Origin: Uranotaenia lowii
Lineage: Eukaryota; Arthropoda; Insecta; Diptera; Culicidae
Length of the DNA: 64,000 bases
Assembly (NCBI RefSeq): GCF_029784155.1
Contig: NC_073691.1
Coordinates: 91,532,722 to 91,596,721, forward strand
Reading direction: 5' to 3'
The position numbers and the translations under genes are program-made. Positions 22,761-33,955 of the stretch are shown in pieces (positions within the stretch are counted from its first letter, which is position 1; every line of letters begins with the position of its first letter). The notes under the pieces were generated by a model. That model saw nothing but the letters and a program-made list of their open reading frames with translations, did no database searches and had not been told where the DNA came from.

Positions 22761-24174
22761 ACAGACTGACAGAAATTCATTTTTATACATATATAGATTC
22801 AAACGATTGACATATTGGAATAAATATGTATTTAAAATAAAATTTTCATGTGAGACGCATTTTAACTGATGAAAAAAGATCGTTCAGTGAAAAGAAAAAG
22901 AAAAAAAAAAATTGTTAAATTTTTGGAAACAAAGTTCAATAATTCAAAAACAAATTTTTTGAGCTTATAGCATTGTTGTTTTGCTCTATCCGGAGAATTT
23001 TTTCGTATATTTGGTCTTTGTAAGACATTCTGGTTTCGTGATATAGTTGAGGAATCAAGTCACCCCAGGGATCCTCATACTTCCCTATTATTGATCCTTT
23101 GATTATCTATAGATTTTTTTAAGAAGCCACTAAAGTTAAAAAATGTGGTATGTTACTTTTTCCGGAATTTTCATCCTTTAGAATGATTCAATCCTATTCA
23201 CATATTACCTACCCCATTTGACACAAATCAATAGATTATTTTTCTTTGATATGTACCAATAAATTTCCTTTATACCGTTGATAAGTAAGCCGTATATGTA
23301 GTTATTTGGGATTTTTTAATCTATTGCCGATCAAAATTGTTGCACCCCAGGTGACAGTAAAAATCTATCTTCAGCTAGCGGCTAGAAATTATTAGTACAT
23401 CAAATGCATCAAAATGTCCCTAAAGTATTTCTCAAAGAAAATTTTGCAATATTTTAACAAACAATATTCATGCTAAACTGGTATTGCCGCCGGCAATTTG
23501 CCGGTTTTATCATTTATTTTATACAATTTCAAGGTGCATTGTGAGGGTTTGCTGTGACAGAAGTTTGAAACAAATAAAAAATTAGAAAAAATTTAAACAT
23601 TTCCAAAAGTGATTTCAGCAAGACAGACAGAACTTCATGAATACGACATACCCAAGTAACCAAAAGTTCCATAAAACAGACTCTTAAAAGCTTATTCAGC
23701 CCTGCTCGAGTGCTGAATGCTATACAGCTTAAAATTTAGGTTCTTATCGATACTTTCAAGTTCCATAATCAAAGCTGAATAGAAGGCTATTCATTATATA
23801 TTGCATAAGATTTTTTTAAATTTTGAACTTTTTGCAAAAAAAAATTAAAAGAAAATGGCAAAAATAAAGCACTTTCGAGTTTTTCTTAGATTTGTATTCT
23901 TACGCCACTTTCTATTGCTCTATCTACTCTCTTTACATTTAATGAATTCCATTCTTACTTGAAAACTCTACAAAATTGAACCTGAACTTTCCAGATGACG
24001 GCTGAGCACGTTACCTTTGAACCATAGCCGATGTCTTGGTAGTTGTTTTAAAAACTTGAATATGAAATAAACTAGAGATTTTCACCTCGATCTTTTCAAA
24101 GTAGGCGAAATAATAAAAACGTTGACGTCAACCAAATCGATGTGCATTTATCGAAGTCATATTTTTCCGCTATT

Positions 24175-24608
24175 ATGAAGAAATCTTTTATTCAAACATT
24201 GAACGAGCTAGGAGGAACAGCTCCGAGATCAAGAATACAGACAACGCTTTGTAAGTACTTAAAACATGACGATTTATGATATACTTTAACTTTTTGCTTT
24301 TTGTGTTTTGCAGTTTAAATGGCCCATTTCCAACATCGAGAGCGAATGTTCAGAGAACAAAATGTTGCAGGCGTTAGGTTTTTTTTAAATTTCAAGCCGA
24401 TTGAACCTAGACAGGATCAAACCGAGTCGCATCTAAAACAGCCATATTGTCAAACCCCAATATTTTTAACATTTTTCAAAATATAGGCACAACACAAACC
24501 GATGTGATTAACCAAATTAAACTAGCCTACGAAACGATTCTAATTACGGGGCAGAGACGTGTCGCTCGGAAATTGCGTATTAAAAAACAAAAACGAAGAA
24601 TTCAATAA
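24175..24608 (+). CDS. Predicted small three-exon gene inside the CCCAAGTAACC element, unknown function
   Basis: Exon 1 (Met at 24175, frame open further upstream) includes KKSFIQTLNELGGTAPRSR and ends CGCTTT|GTAAGT at 24250. A 63-nt intron ends TTTTGCAG at 24313. Exon 2 reads FKWPISNIESECSENKMLQ and ends at 24377 before GTTTTT. A 109-nt intron ends AATATAG at 24486. Exon 3 (QTDVINQIKLAYETILITGQ, then a very basic tail) stops at 24608, with AATAAA signals following. Both junctions keep the frame (T|TT and G|GC). The predicted product is basic at the C-terminus; no domain is recognised. It may be an element-encoded accessory protein or a captured gene fragment. The true start may lie further 5'. 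Confidence 0.4.
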
Positions 24609-25098
24609 ACATAGAGGATCCAATTTAGAGTAAAATGTCTTCTAATGTTGGATACTCCAATGACCAGGCCAGAGATGATTTTAGTAGTGATTCAGAATAA
24701 TTTTTCGTCTTTAATTTTTCATTTACTGTGGCCAATAAAAAAATAAAATAAATATCATTAGATATCAATAATATTTAATTTATATAGAAAATATTGAACA
24801 TTAAAATTGACAAAATGTTACACACATGGAGAGGAATGAAAATTAAACTTGAATTACAATCTATAGCTACACGTTTGCATCATAAATTATTATCAGTATA
24901 AAATGAGTTTTTCTCAAACTACCAATTAATCCTTCAAAGATATTTAAAGTTAACGATTTGTGAGCGTAATCAAAAAATCCCTTTTATCTTTTGAAACATG
25001 CCCATGGATGGTATAACCAGCTTCTTCAGAAACGGAGGTGAACTTCACTACGTCGTTGGTATTGGTGAGAAGCCAGCAATCGCAACATTTATTCTTAA

Positions 25099-25829
25099 GG
25101 GGGGGGTAGGGTCTAACACTTTCAAAAAATCGATTTTTTTATTTTTTTATTTTCTTATTGTAAAACATTTCAAGAATGTTGTGTCAAATTTTCAAGTCAA
25201 TTGAAGCAAAACTGTAGAAGTTATAGGCCTTTATCTCCTCCTATCTAATACTGCAAGAAAGCAAGAGCAGAAACTTCAAACGCGTTTTTCTCGAAAGCAC
25301 ATTTTTAAAGTCCGTGGACATCGTCATTTGAAAACTACTTATTCGATTCTTTTCAAATTTGGAACATATTTTCTACATATAAAATACCAGACCCCAACGT
25401 TTTTCTTTTTTGATTTTTTTACTTTGGGGAGATTTTAGAGGTGAAAAATGACGGATTTTTTCGTGAAAAATCGTAGTTTTTACTTCAAACAGCCACAAAA
25501 ATTTCATAAAAATATTTTAAAGTTAAATAAAAACGTTGGGGTCGAGAAAAACATCTATTAAAAATATTTTGCTCTGATTTTTTGACTTCAAATGATTCTG
25601 TGCTGAGATACAGTGTCCACCGCAAATCCTGTTTTCTAAAAGGCATCCTCGAAAATGCTCCGTCACCGGCTCATTTTTCAATATTTTTCTACGAAAAAAA
25701 TACTAAATGTTCTTTTAACAATGCTTTGTATAATGCAAAAAATTTGAATACATTTGTATGAACGATAGCTCTAGAAAAAAATCGTGAAAATGGTGTTTTT
25801 TTTATACCCGTTAGACCCTACCCCCCCCC
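25099..25829. mobile_element. TTAA-flanked element with GGGTAGGGTCTAAC termini
   Basis: TTAA at 25095-25098 and 25830-25833 flank G-run/GTAGGGTCTAAC and GTTAGACCCTAC/C-run ends. The interior contains an inverted pair (ACCCCAACGTTTTT near 25392 and AAAAACGTTGGGGT near 25527). Non-coding; piggyBac-type mobilisation is inferred from the TTAA. Confidence 0.85.
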
Positions 25830-26581
25830 TTAAGTTGAAATTCTTGCCTAAATGCCACCCCGCCACACGATGTTTTGAACGGAAATTTTTCAGAAACTTT
25901 TAGCAATTTTTTAATTTTGGTTCTGTCATCCTCATCTTCAGTAGAATCAAATTATAGTTCAACAATAATTTTTTCTTCTTCAAATCTTTGATGTTTAAAA
26001 ACTTTAGAAATTGTATTTGACAACTCCGGTTCAAGGAAAGTTGGTGCTGAAATTTAACTTACATGGAATAAGTAAAGTTATTCTCTAATATCATTTCCCT
26101 TAGTACTAACCAGGACAATATTCTTTCCTCAGTCCATTTTTCTTCCAATCGCCGGCGACGGTAATAAAATAAACCCTTGCTTTGTTAATAATCCATTTTA
26201 TGTTCACAAATTGAGAGCGCCTTCGAAAAAGTTTCTTAGAGAATGTAAACAAATTTTGACACAACTCAATTCTCATAGAAAATCCATAGAAGTTCCGCAT
26301 GGAACCAAACAGTTCGTAAGAAGTTCCGCATAGAACCAAATAGTTCGCAAGAAGTTCGTAACGAAGCACGATAGGTCGAATCGATATCCGAACTTTTTAA
26401 GGTACTTAGAACGCACAAAAACGTTATATGCTACTTGTTTATACTTTTTTTGTTCGTTCAGAAGTCCAAATCAATCACTTAAGGCAAACGGATTTTGATT
26501 CTCTCGAGTACATTTTACTCAGCCAAATGTGAACTCAAAACGTACAAGATTAAGTAGCTTTGTGACTTTTGGTTACTTGGG

Positions 26582-27019
26582 ATATTCTTACAGAAAACTA
26601 GAAAACAACCTGAAGACTGGAACCAAGCATTCGAGGCAGAGAAACTTTTAAATTTTTCTATCGCCTTTTTTAAATAAACGTCAAAACTTCAATTAAAGAA
26701 ATATTGCTTAAAATCTTGCGTCCAAGAGTTTCTCAAAGCCTAGCAGAAACTGGACATTTGATTTACTTTTTGCAATCCAAAATCAGGACATTATCCGGAA
26801 GAAATTGAGTGTAATCCAGCCAGTATTCAATAAAATTAAAAAATAGATAAGAGAAAATATATTGAAATTTATTTTATTTTATAGGAGCACATGTTCACCG
26901 TTAAAAATATATAAATCAGATGATTGTTTTCGAGATTACAAACAATTTTTGTTCTACGAAAACCTTTCTCGCTGAGGAAAAATTTGCAATAACGTCAAAC
27001 AAGACATCATGCAGTGTTT
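26582..27019. other. No supported gene
   Basis: AT-rich intronic sequence with no recognised repeat. Confidence 0.4.
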
Positions 27020-27834
27020 ATTCTGTAATAAAGTTATCATTTAATGTCAACAAAATGATCATGAAATAGTTTCGTGAGATTGTGAGATAGTTTTTTGAAG
27101 CTTTTGTCTCTCAAATTACAAATTTTTACATTTTTCGATGCCGTTAAAACTTTACCCAGTATGACGAATTGGCTTGATGATATCGCCTACAAACTTTCTA
27201 TTGTTTTTACTATCCTATACCAACACCGTTTATGCAAAAGTATTTCTCGGACAGTCACCAAATTTTTTCAAATGAATAATTTTTTAATTCAGTTACCAGT
27301 CTGGGTTAAAATGCATCAAATGCAAATCAAAGATGTAAAATTTAAATATCGTTTCCATATGCTGGAATATGATTTTTTCATCCATCCCAAAAATTAATTT
27401 TTATGACTTCATCTAGTAGATTTTTCTAGTATTTTTCACCCCTAAATACATGCTGCACTCTTATGCCTTGTAAAAATAGACATTTTTGTAGAAAAAATAT
27501 AAAATTTCATTCGAACAAAACCAAAAATTACTGCATTTGATGCTTTATGCGTTGTGACATCACAAATATTTCAAAAACTGAAAATTTTCAGACGTTTACA
27601 TTCAATCTTTTATTAAAAACGAAGTTTGTTGCCACTTACCCCTTTAGATGAGTAGGGTGAAAACCGCATGTTTTTGTAAATTTAAAATTAACTAGTGAAA
27701 TCAATTATTTTTCTGACAATGTCAATTGGATGTCCCAACTACCTTAAATTTTTGATGTAGGTACTTGATTATCTGTGGAAATTAAGTTTAAAGAAGCCAT
27801 TGAGGTTGAAAAGTATTGCATGATGTGTTGACGG
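27020..27834 (-). mobile_element. MITE family A copy, minus orientation
   Basis: The right edge is GTGTTGACGG|TA, the reverse of the family's CCGTCAAC start. The inner motif appears as CCCCTAAATACATGCTGCAC near 27441, and sequence order is the reverse of 39066-39970. Left limit approximate. The 100-codon frame at 27095-27397 is repeat sequence. Confidence 0.7.
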
Positions 27835-28333
27835 TACATTTTTTTCTTCTCAAATTGCATAATTACAGGGGTTTAAAAAATACCCTTTCAGTACTTTTTC
27901 GATTGTAGTTTTTTCAAACTTCTAGAGTTTTTTTTTCTAAATTTTGAAACATATTAAGATTTCCTCATTCTTTTGTTATCAATGTGGAAATTGTTTCACA
28001 AATAACTGAGATATTTCAACTTCTGGAAAAATATAGATATGATAATTTTTCGAAAAATAGGTCTATTCCTAGATTTTTCATGTTTTTAAATTTCTTTCAA
28101 ATGTAGCTCTTGACATCTGCTTGTCAAACAGTTGTTTTCAGTAAAGTTTCAAAATAATGATTGGCTTTAGTTTTATACTGATGTTAATAAACACCAGTAA
28201 ACACCATGTAAAGGCGGAGTTGGGTTCTAGCGGGTTAAAGTTTCCAATTTAAAAGGTTGCAAATTTCCTACTCTTAAATTACCGTATGCTCTTTTATTTT
28301 ATCGACTCTTTTCCGCGAATTCCGATTTGAATA

Positions 28334-28720
28334 TTGAAAAACTTAAATAAAGAGCTTTTCTCTAACTACTGTCATTGTGTTCGTTTATCCGTTCAGAAGT
28401 CCACCAATTTGGCCCGAGTTTTGAACTTCAAGCAGGCGGTTGCATATCGTAGAACTTGTCAGGGTTGGGGTAAGCATGATGATAAATGTAGCAACCATAT
28501 ATTTGCATCGTCCTGGGTGAGGATTTTGTTTGTTTATGAAGTAAAAAATTTACTCTGTGCCAGTGTTACAAACGAAAACGCTATAACTCCAAAATCAAAG
28601 AAGTTTAAACGATGGCCAGTAATTTTGCCCACTGAAGAGGAGCGAATGCTAGTGTAAATCGAAACGTCTGAACTCGCCAAGAAAAGCCGTTCAAATCCAA
28701 GGGCAAACATTCGCGACGAT
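28334..28720 (+). mobile_element. Probable Penelope-like 3' end remnant
   Basis: The segment ends in a tail with CTGAAGA (28632-28638) and GAAACGTC (28661-28668), the same pair seen in the Penelope-like tail at 14798-14836, here preceded by TTTTGCCCA. The 107-codon frame before it has no recognised domain. Limits are uncertain. Confidence 0.4.
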
Positions 28721-28800
28721 TAATCCAAATACAAGTTAAACACCGATTATACCCCGAATACAAATTTATTGCTACATGTACAGTACCGTTCATAATTGAA

Positions 28801-29714
28801 GGGGAGAGTGGGGATACTTGATCCCCTTTTCTTATTTACACCATATCTTTTTGGAAAAATTTAGCAACTCGCTCTCTTTTACATTTTCTGACAGCGTGTA
28901 ACTTCAAGTTTCTATGCTCCTAAAATTAGAACGAAACTTGAACCCGTAGATGAACTAGAAGCATTTTTGTGGGAGTAAAAAAATTGCGATATTTTTGAAG
29001 TTAAGGGAGACTTGATCCTTTATTCAAGAAGCCCTAATCCATGGAAAAAATCAAACAAAACCCCAAGATAGAATGTTAATAGACTATTTTGGTAATGTTT
29101 GTTCTCATTTCACAATCTTTAATAGTCAGAAAAAAATCTATAGCTTATTCTCCACCCTTAAGACATTGCATACTTACGGGCGCCATTTTTTATAAACAAG
29201 AGAAAATCAATTATTTTAGCCCTTTTCTTCAGATAATTGATGGATGAATATTAGCTATTGGATAAATATTAGTAATCTCGTAATCAGCAATGACCACGAT
29301 CCATTGAGAAGAAGAATATACCGGGATCAATTGTACCCAAAATCAACATTTTAGAAAACTTTTTCTGAAAAAAGTTGGGAGTTTTCCATCGCTTTGAAAA
29401 TATTGTATTTTGAAGTTCATTTTACACTCGAAAGATTGATGTATTGGAATAAATATTTTTGTTATTATATTTCCATGATAGGAACATTTTAAAATGATGA
29501 AAAAAGATCTTCAAGTCACATTTTGTGAATTTTTTCAAACAAAGTTCAATAACCCAAAAACTTATTTTGTTAAAATTTTTTGAGCTTCAACCATTGCTGT
29601 TTTGTTCCATTTGGCACATTTTTCTAGAACATTTGATCTTTGTACGAAATTCCAGTTTGGAGATATAGCTAAGGAATCAAGTATACCCAGGGATCAAGTA
29701 TCCTCATTCTCCCC
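28801..29714 (+). mobile_element. MITE family B, intact copy
   Basis: Left GGGGAGAGTGGGGATACTTG, right CAAGTATCCTCATTCTCCCC. It interrupts the family C left arm after CATAATTG; the host arm resumes with TATAGAAATTGG as in the uninterrupted start at 10816. About 914 bp, non-coding. Confidence 0.85.
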
Positions 29715-30144
29715 TATAGAAATTGGAAGCACGCACACTGTCACTTCGAATTTGAACTTCCATAACTTTTTACTCCGATGATATTTTTTGATCAAATTTT
29801 CTGCGTTAGATAGATTAATTATCAGATTAATTTACCACAAAATTTGAGCTTTTTGGAGTTTGTGTGGCCTGAGATACAGTATTTCTACGAAAATCGGACT
29901 TTTTGGACTTTTACCATTCAAACTGCAATATCTCAGAAACTACGCTACATTTTTTATTGAAATTTTGCAGAATGATTGTTGAAATATACATTCGTCCAAA
30001 ATTCTATAGAAATCGCATTTTTAGGCTCATGCCTGAAATATTGTACCTCGCGTAACTTTTGATCCCATCGATAGAACTTTTCAAAAACTTCAGACATGCT
30101 AGCTTTATATTTCAACAATCATTCTGCAAAATTTCAATAAAAAA

Positions 30145-30338
30145 ATTTTTTTTTTTGTTTCGATTATAGTCGTTTTACCATCATTATGGCATTCGCGACT
30201 TTATCAACGTTGCAGTTGGCGGATCGTTATTGAAAAACTTATCCGGTACAACTGCGTTCGATGTTTACTCTTGGGCTCGAACTCGCGGACATCGGCTCAG
30301 GAGACAACAGACTTGCCAACTGAGCTATATCACAAGCC
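30145..30338 (-). mobile_element. tRNA-derived SINE, copy 1
   Basis: On the minus strand: GATATAGCTCAGTTGGCAAG (A-box region), GCGAGTTCGAGCCC (B box), then a non-tRNA body and an A-rich tail. The 11-bp target duplication TCAATAAAAAA lies on both sides, and the interrupted family C arm confirms both edges. Copy 2 is at 46049-46242 and is nearly identical. Pol III transcription from the internal boxes and LINE-dependent retrotransposition are inferred. Confidence 0.9.
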
Positions 30339-30629
30339 TCAATAAAAAATGTAAATAGAATATAGAATAGAAAACGTTGCGTAGTTTCTGAGATATTGCA
30401 GTTTGAATGGTAAAAGTCCAAAAAGTCCGATTTTCGTAGAAATACAGTATCTCAGGCCACACAAACTCCAGAAAGCTCAAATTTTGTGGTATAATAGTGT
30501 GATAGTAGATCTATCTAACGCAGAAAATGTGATCAAAAAATATCATCGGAGTAAAAAGTTATGGAAGTTCAAAGTCTAAGTGACAGTGTGTGTGCTTCCA
30601 ATTTCTATACAATTATGAACGGTACTGTA

Positions 30630-31374
30630 TATGTATTGATTATCAATTAAATTAATCAACATTTCTTAAAGTTCCTTTGACTGCACTAGCTTGATAGTGT
30701 TGGAAGCACTGATATTGTGGAACCTGTCAAAGCAAGCTGAACCCTCTAGTTCCCATTTTTTTTTTCGCTGGAAAATTCTCAGAAGCTTTATAGTTTTATA
30801 AATACAACAACTTTTGTTCTGCGAATAACTGCATAGATAAGATTATTTTTGACAATTAATCCATAAATTGCATAAGTACAGGGGCTATGGAACTTGGCTT
30901 TCGAAACTTTTTCAATTGTAGTTTTTACACAGGTTAATCAATTTTTCCTTAATTTTCAAACAAATTAACACCTATTACTAGCTATTTTTTTTATGAATTT
31001 TATGTTAAAATTGTTCCACAAATAACTGACATATTCAAACTTACATGAAAAGTAAATATTGTGCATATTTTTCGATTTGTTGTAGTACTTTAACAACCCA
31101 CCTTCACTTCTAACCTCCCTCCTCCCTTAAGAGGGGGTTTACATTTCATCTTTCCTTCCTAGCTGTGATTTTTTTTGTCAAAAAAACAACCCACAATGGT
31201 GTCCACTCTTTGACCTAACTGCGAATCATTTTTTTAAGATCGTAAAACACATTGATCATGGATTTTTGAGGCTACCCAATTGATCATTTTTAGACAAATA
31301 GGTCCATTTCTGTTTCCTCATGTTTTTAAGCTTCTTTTAGCTGTAACTTTAGACAACTGCTTGTCAAACAGTTG
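30630..31374. other. AT-rich intron with a dispersed-repeat fragment
   Basis: No gene. The CTGCTTGTCAAACAGTTGT segment near 31357 also occurs near 28119 and in reverse near 8410, so an unnamed repeat family is present. Confidence 0.4.
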
Positions 31375-31817
31375 TCTTTATAATTTAAATTGGCATTTCA
31401 GTCAGAAGGAAGCAAATACTAAAATACAATTTGCCCGACGTTTCGGCCTTTGGTCTTGGCCTTCCTCAAGGGATATAATTATTTAAAAATTGCTAACTGT
31501 TTTTTGCGGACACAATTTGTTTAAACCTTTTAAATTTTGGTGTGGTTTTGTTTACCACACCAAAATTTAAAAGGTTTAAACAAATTGTGTCCGCAAAAAA
31601 ACAGTTAGCAATTTTTATATAATTATGACCATAGTGATAACAACGTACAAGATAAAGGTTAGATGCCAGGAAAACTTCCCCTCACATTCGATACACTCAC
31701 AGTATAATGCAATATATCCCTTGAGGAAGGCCAAGACCAAAGGCCGAAACGTCGGTCAAATTGTAAATTTTATTATTTGCTTCCTTCTGACTGAAATGCC
31801 AACTTAAATTATAAAGA
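31375..31817. repeat. Double palindrome built from Penelope-like ends
   Basis: Outer arms 31375-31478 and about 31711-31817 are inverse copies containing GGCCTTTGGTCTTGGCC and GAAACGTC. Inner arms about 31476-31546 and 31556-31625 are a nearly perfect palindrome around a 9-nt centre TTTTGTTTA. Each outer arm has a TTGAGGA...GGCC...GGCCGAAACGTC block resembling a Penelope-like tail with its stem II. Confidence 0.8.
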
Positions 31818-31979
31818 ATAATAATCATCAGTCGTTAAAAATTACTTAAAAAACAGTTGTCAGTAACAAGGATTGATGGATTAATATTTACCGAAAAAAA
31901 ATGAAATCAACCCTGTGATGCGGTTTTATGATTATTTTAGTATACTCCTCCTAAAGGTATGCGACTAGACTGTAGTACT

Positions 31980-32795
31980 AGACTGAGTCGATTTGGGGTC
32001 ATTTTTGAATTTCTCAAACCTTGGGGTCTAAAAAGCTTCGTCTTGGTCCAAAACTCATCCATGATTTTTTGCAGAATTTTTAAGTAACGTTTACATGAGT
32101 AAATTTGAACTTTTTGGTTTGTATGGGGAAATTGAATATTTCGTACTGAAAAATCAAGATCATTTTTGACTCTTCTGTGGAACCGAGCCAGCTGACAGTT
32201 TTTGTGCCAATTTATAAAATTCATAAAGGAAATTTTCCGCTGAATAACTTTGTAGAATATCATAACTTCGTATCTTATTAGGCAAAAAAGTTATTAGCTG
32301 TTTAGCAGTGGTATGTCTTTTCGCATTGATAAACAACAAATTCAATTGACATCCCTGCTGGGTGCCTGGCGAGGTATTGCATGGGTACTTTTCATGCTAT
32401 ACTTCGCAAGACTCCAGGAGTGATGTCAATTGAATTTATTATTTATCAATACGAAAAGACATACCTCTGTTAAACAGCTAATATTTTTTTTGCCTAAAAA
32501 TATACGAAGTTATGATATTCTACAAAGTTGTTCAGCGGAAAATTTCCTTACGGAATTTTATAAATTGGCACAAAAACTGTTAGCTGGCTCGGTTCCACAG
32601 AAGAGTCAAAAATGATCTTGATTTTTCAGTACAAAATATTCAATTTTCCCATACAAACCTAAAAGTTCAAATTTACTCATGTAAACGTTACTTAAAAATT
32701 CTGCAAAAAATCATGGATGAGTTTTGGACAAAGACGAAGTTTTTGAGATCCCATGGTTTAAGAAATTCAAAGATGACCCCAAATCTACTCACTCT
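31980..32795. mobile_element. Foldback element family D, uninterrupted copy
   Basis: Arms 31980-32352 and 32422-32795 are inverted copies with ends AGACTGAGTCGATTTGGGG and its inverse; the centre is a loop of about 70 nt. Each arm contains a pseudo-frame starting MNLLFINxKRHT, an arm by-product present twice in opposite directions. The second copy is at 38959-41447. Non-coding; transposition mechanism unknown. Confidence 0.85.
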
Positions 32796-33955
32796 ACTGT
32801 AGTACTCAGTTGATTGAAATGCTTTTCGTTTACCACCTATTGAACTGGATAATTGCTGTTCAAACTTAAAGTTACTTAAAGTTACAGCACAATATTTCTA
32901 AAGATAAATAATAAGAACAAATGAATGAAAACTGTAAAACAAACGAGCCCCAACAAATAACGTCAAGAGTCATAAAATAAAATAAAAAAAAAATAAATTG
33001 GATGAAAAACCCAACGATGAACAGAATTATTTAAACGTACCCAAAAATGAGCCATTTTCTGAAACTCCGAAAATCTCAACGCAATCAGGCAATCAGTCAT
33101 CGTTGGGCGGAAGAATGTGCAAATAAACTTCAAAAGGATAAAATTAACACAACATCATTTCCATTTTCAATTTCCATCTTTTTTATCTACTGAACGTGCG
33201 AATTCGAAATAAAAACAAACCGAAATCGTTCCGACAAAACCACACGCTCACTTGCGTATGACGCCAAAATTCACCGCAAACTAATCCGCGCATAAATCAT
33301 GCCGCAAACACGCTCCATCATCGCCGCATCCCCGCACACATACACACAAACACATGCACACCCTTCACTAATCATCGAACAAATGGTTCCTGATGGTTCG
33401 GAACCGCCAACATCCGGAACTGACTCGGTGGCGGCCTTGTCGGCACTTCGATGCTGTGACAAAAAAAAATCCTACTGCTGCTGGTCGTCGTTCCATATTT
33501 TTTATCGGAAACTGTGCCGCAACCAACCAAAACATTCACACATACAAAAAAAAACTCGCACACAAACACACATATGTACGCATCCATCTCTCATTTCGGC
33601 GTTTTGTCGTTCTTGGCCCCAAAAACGCGATTGTGCCCTTTTTTTCGTTTGAATCCACCGTCATCTAATCCGCACCATGCCTACACCAAATCATCGCCGT
33701 CTTCCTGCTGCTACTGGTGTTTTTTTTTTTCTTCTTTTATTATTTTCCATCCCGTTAACGATGAACCGAAAAAAAATCTCATTTTCGATCATCCCTTGAT
33801 ACATGAATTCCGTTATGACGACGGCGGGTTCCGTGGGGGGAAAAATCCACTTCCCACCAAATCCGATTTTTTTTTTCAACTCATCCTCGCGTGTTTCAAA
33901 CGATATCCGGTTTGCGAAAAAAAAACACACTCCTATTGCTGATGGCCCTCCGTAG
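32796..33955 (+). other. End of the ~15 kb intron, partly GC-richer
   Basis: No transposon recognised from about 33040. Overlapping open frames at 33299-33942 on both strands have low-complexity content and no domain. The tract before 33955 (CACTCCTATTGCTGATGGCCCTCCGTAG) can serve as an acceptor. Confidence 0.4.

Larger units (their letters stand above)
20778..22798 (+). mobile_element. AGCTGACCCGG-type element with ...TATATATAGAT end, near full length
   Basis: Starts TTAGCTGACCCGGTTGC and ends CAGACTGACAGAAATTCATT...ATATATAGAT. Its boundaries are visible because family B sequence resumes on both sides (compare 29405-29440). The first 470 bp match 38487-38950. The centre is a diverged tandem repeat (21230-22760). 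Just before the end is the GCAAATCGGTTCAGTAGTTT block common to a widespread insect repeat type. No transposase or RT frame is seen, so it is non-autonomous; class not assigned. Confidence 0.7.
20108..23085. mobile_element. MITE family B (GGGGAGAGTGGGG termini), interrupted
   Basis: Left end GGGGAGAATGGGGGTACTTG and right end GGATCCTCATACTTCCC match the termini of the two intact copies at 28801-29714 and 50491-51465; inner sequence such as AATGTTAATTGACTATTTT and AGTAATCTCGTAATCAGCAA also agrees. The flanks share TATTATT on both sides. About 2 kb of foreign DNA (20778-22798) interrupts it. Confidence 0.8.
19190..23350 (-). mobile_element. MITE family A copy (minus orientation) expanded by nested insertions
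   Basis: Family A sequence in reverse orientation is present on both sides of the insertions: TTTTTACCCCTAAAAGTTTGC near 19348 (reverse of the inner motif), the ACTTACCCC-like segment near 19565, GATGTCCAATC near 20070, and after the insertions AAGAAGCCACTAAAGTT near 23125. The order agrees with the uninterrupted reverse copy at 27020-27834. The original element was therefore about 0.8 kb. Outer termini are decayed, so the limits are approximate. Confidence 0.6.
23651..26581. mobile_element. 2.9 kb DNA element with CCCAAGTAACCAAAAGT termini
   Basis: Left end CCCAAGTAACCAAAAGT and right end ACTTTTGGTTACTTGGG are exact inverses of 17 bp, flanked by ATA on each side. It contains a short spliced open frame (24175-24608), a TTAA-flanked insertion (25099-25829) and a small tandem duplication of AAGTTCCGCAT(A/G)GAACCAAA at 26288-26365. 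No known transposase domain was recognised, so the superfamily is open. Confidence 0.75.
28781..30627. mobile_element. MITE family C (CAGTACCGTTCATAATTG), foldback form with two insertions
   Basis: TA at 28779-28780 and 30628-30629 flank CAGTACCGTTCATAATTG and its inverse CAATTATGAACGGTACTG. The long arms (for example 29715-29990 against 30345-30610) are inverted copies of each other, with shared AAAAAGTCCGATTTTCGTAG. A family B MITE (28801-29714) interrupts the left arm and a SINE (30145-30338) interrupts the right arm. TA duplication indicates Tc1/mariner-type transposition. Confidence 0.85.

Noticed and set aside
21057..22869. Cluster of 65-116-codon frames on both strands
   Set aside because: By-products of the ~150 bp tandem repeat in a non-coding element.
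33299..33942. Overlapping frames of up to 142 codons on both strands
   Set aside because: Low-complexity translations with no domain in GC-richer intron; no splice context supports them.
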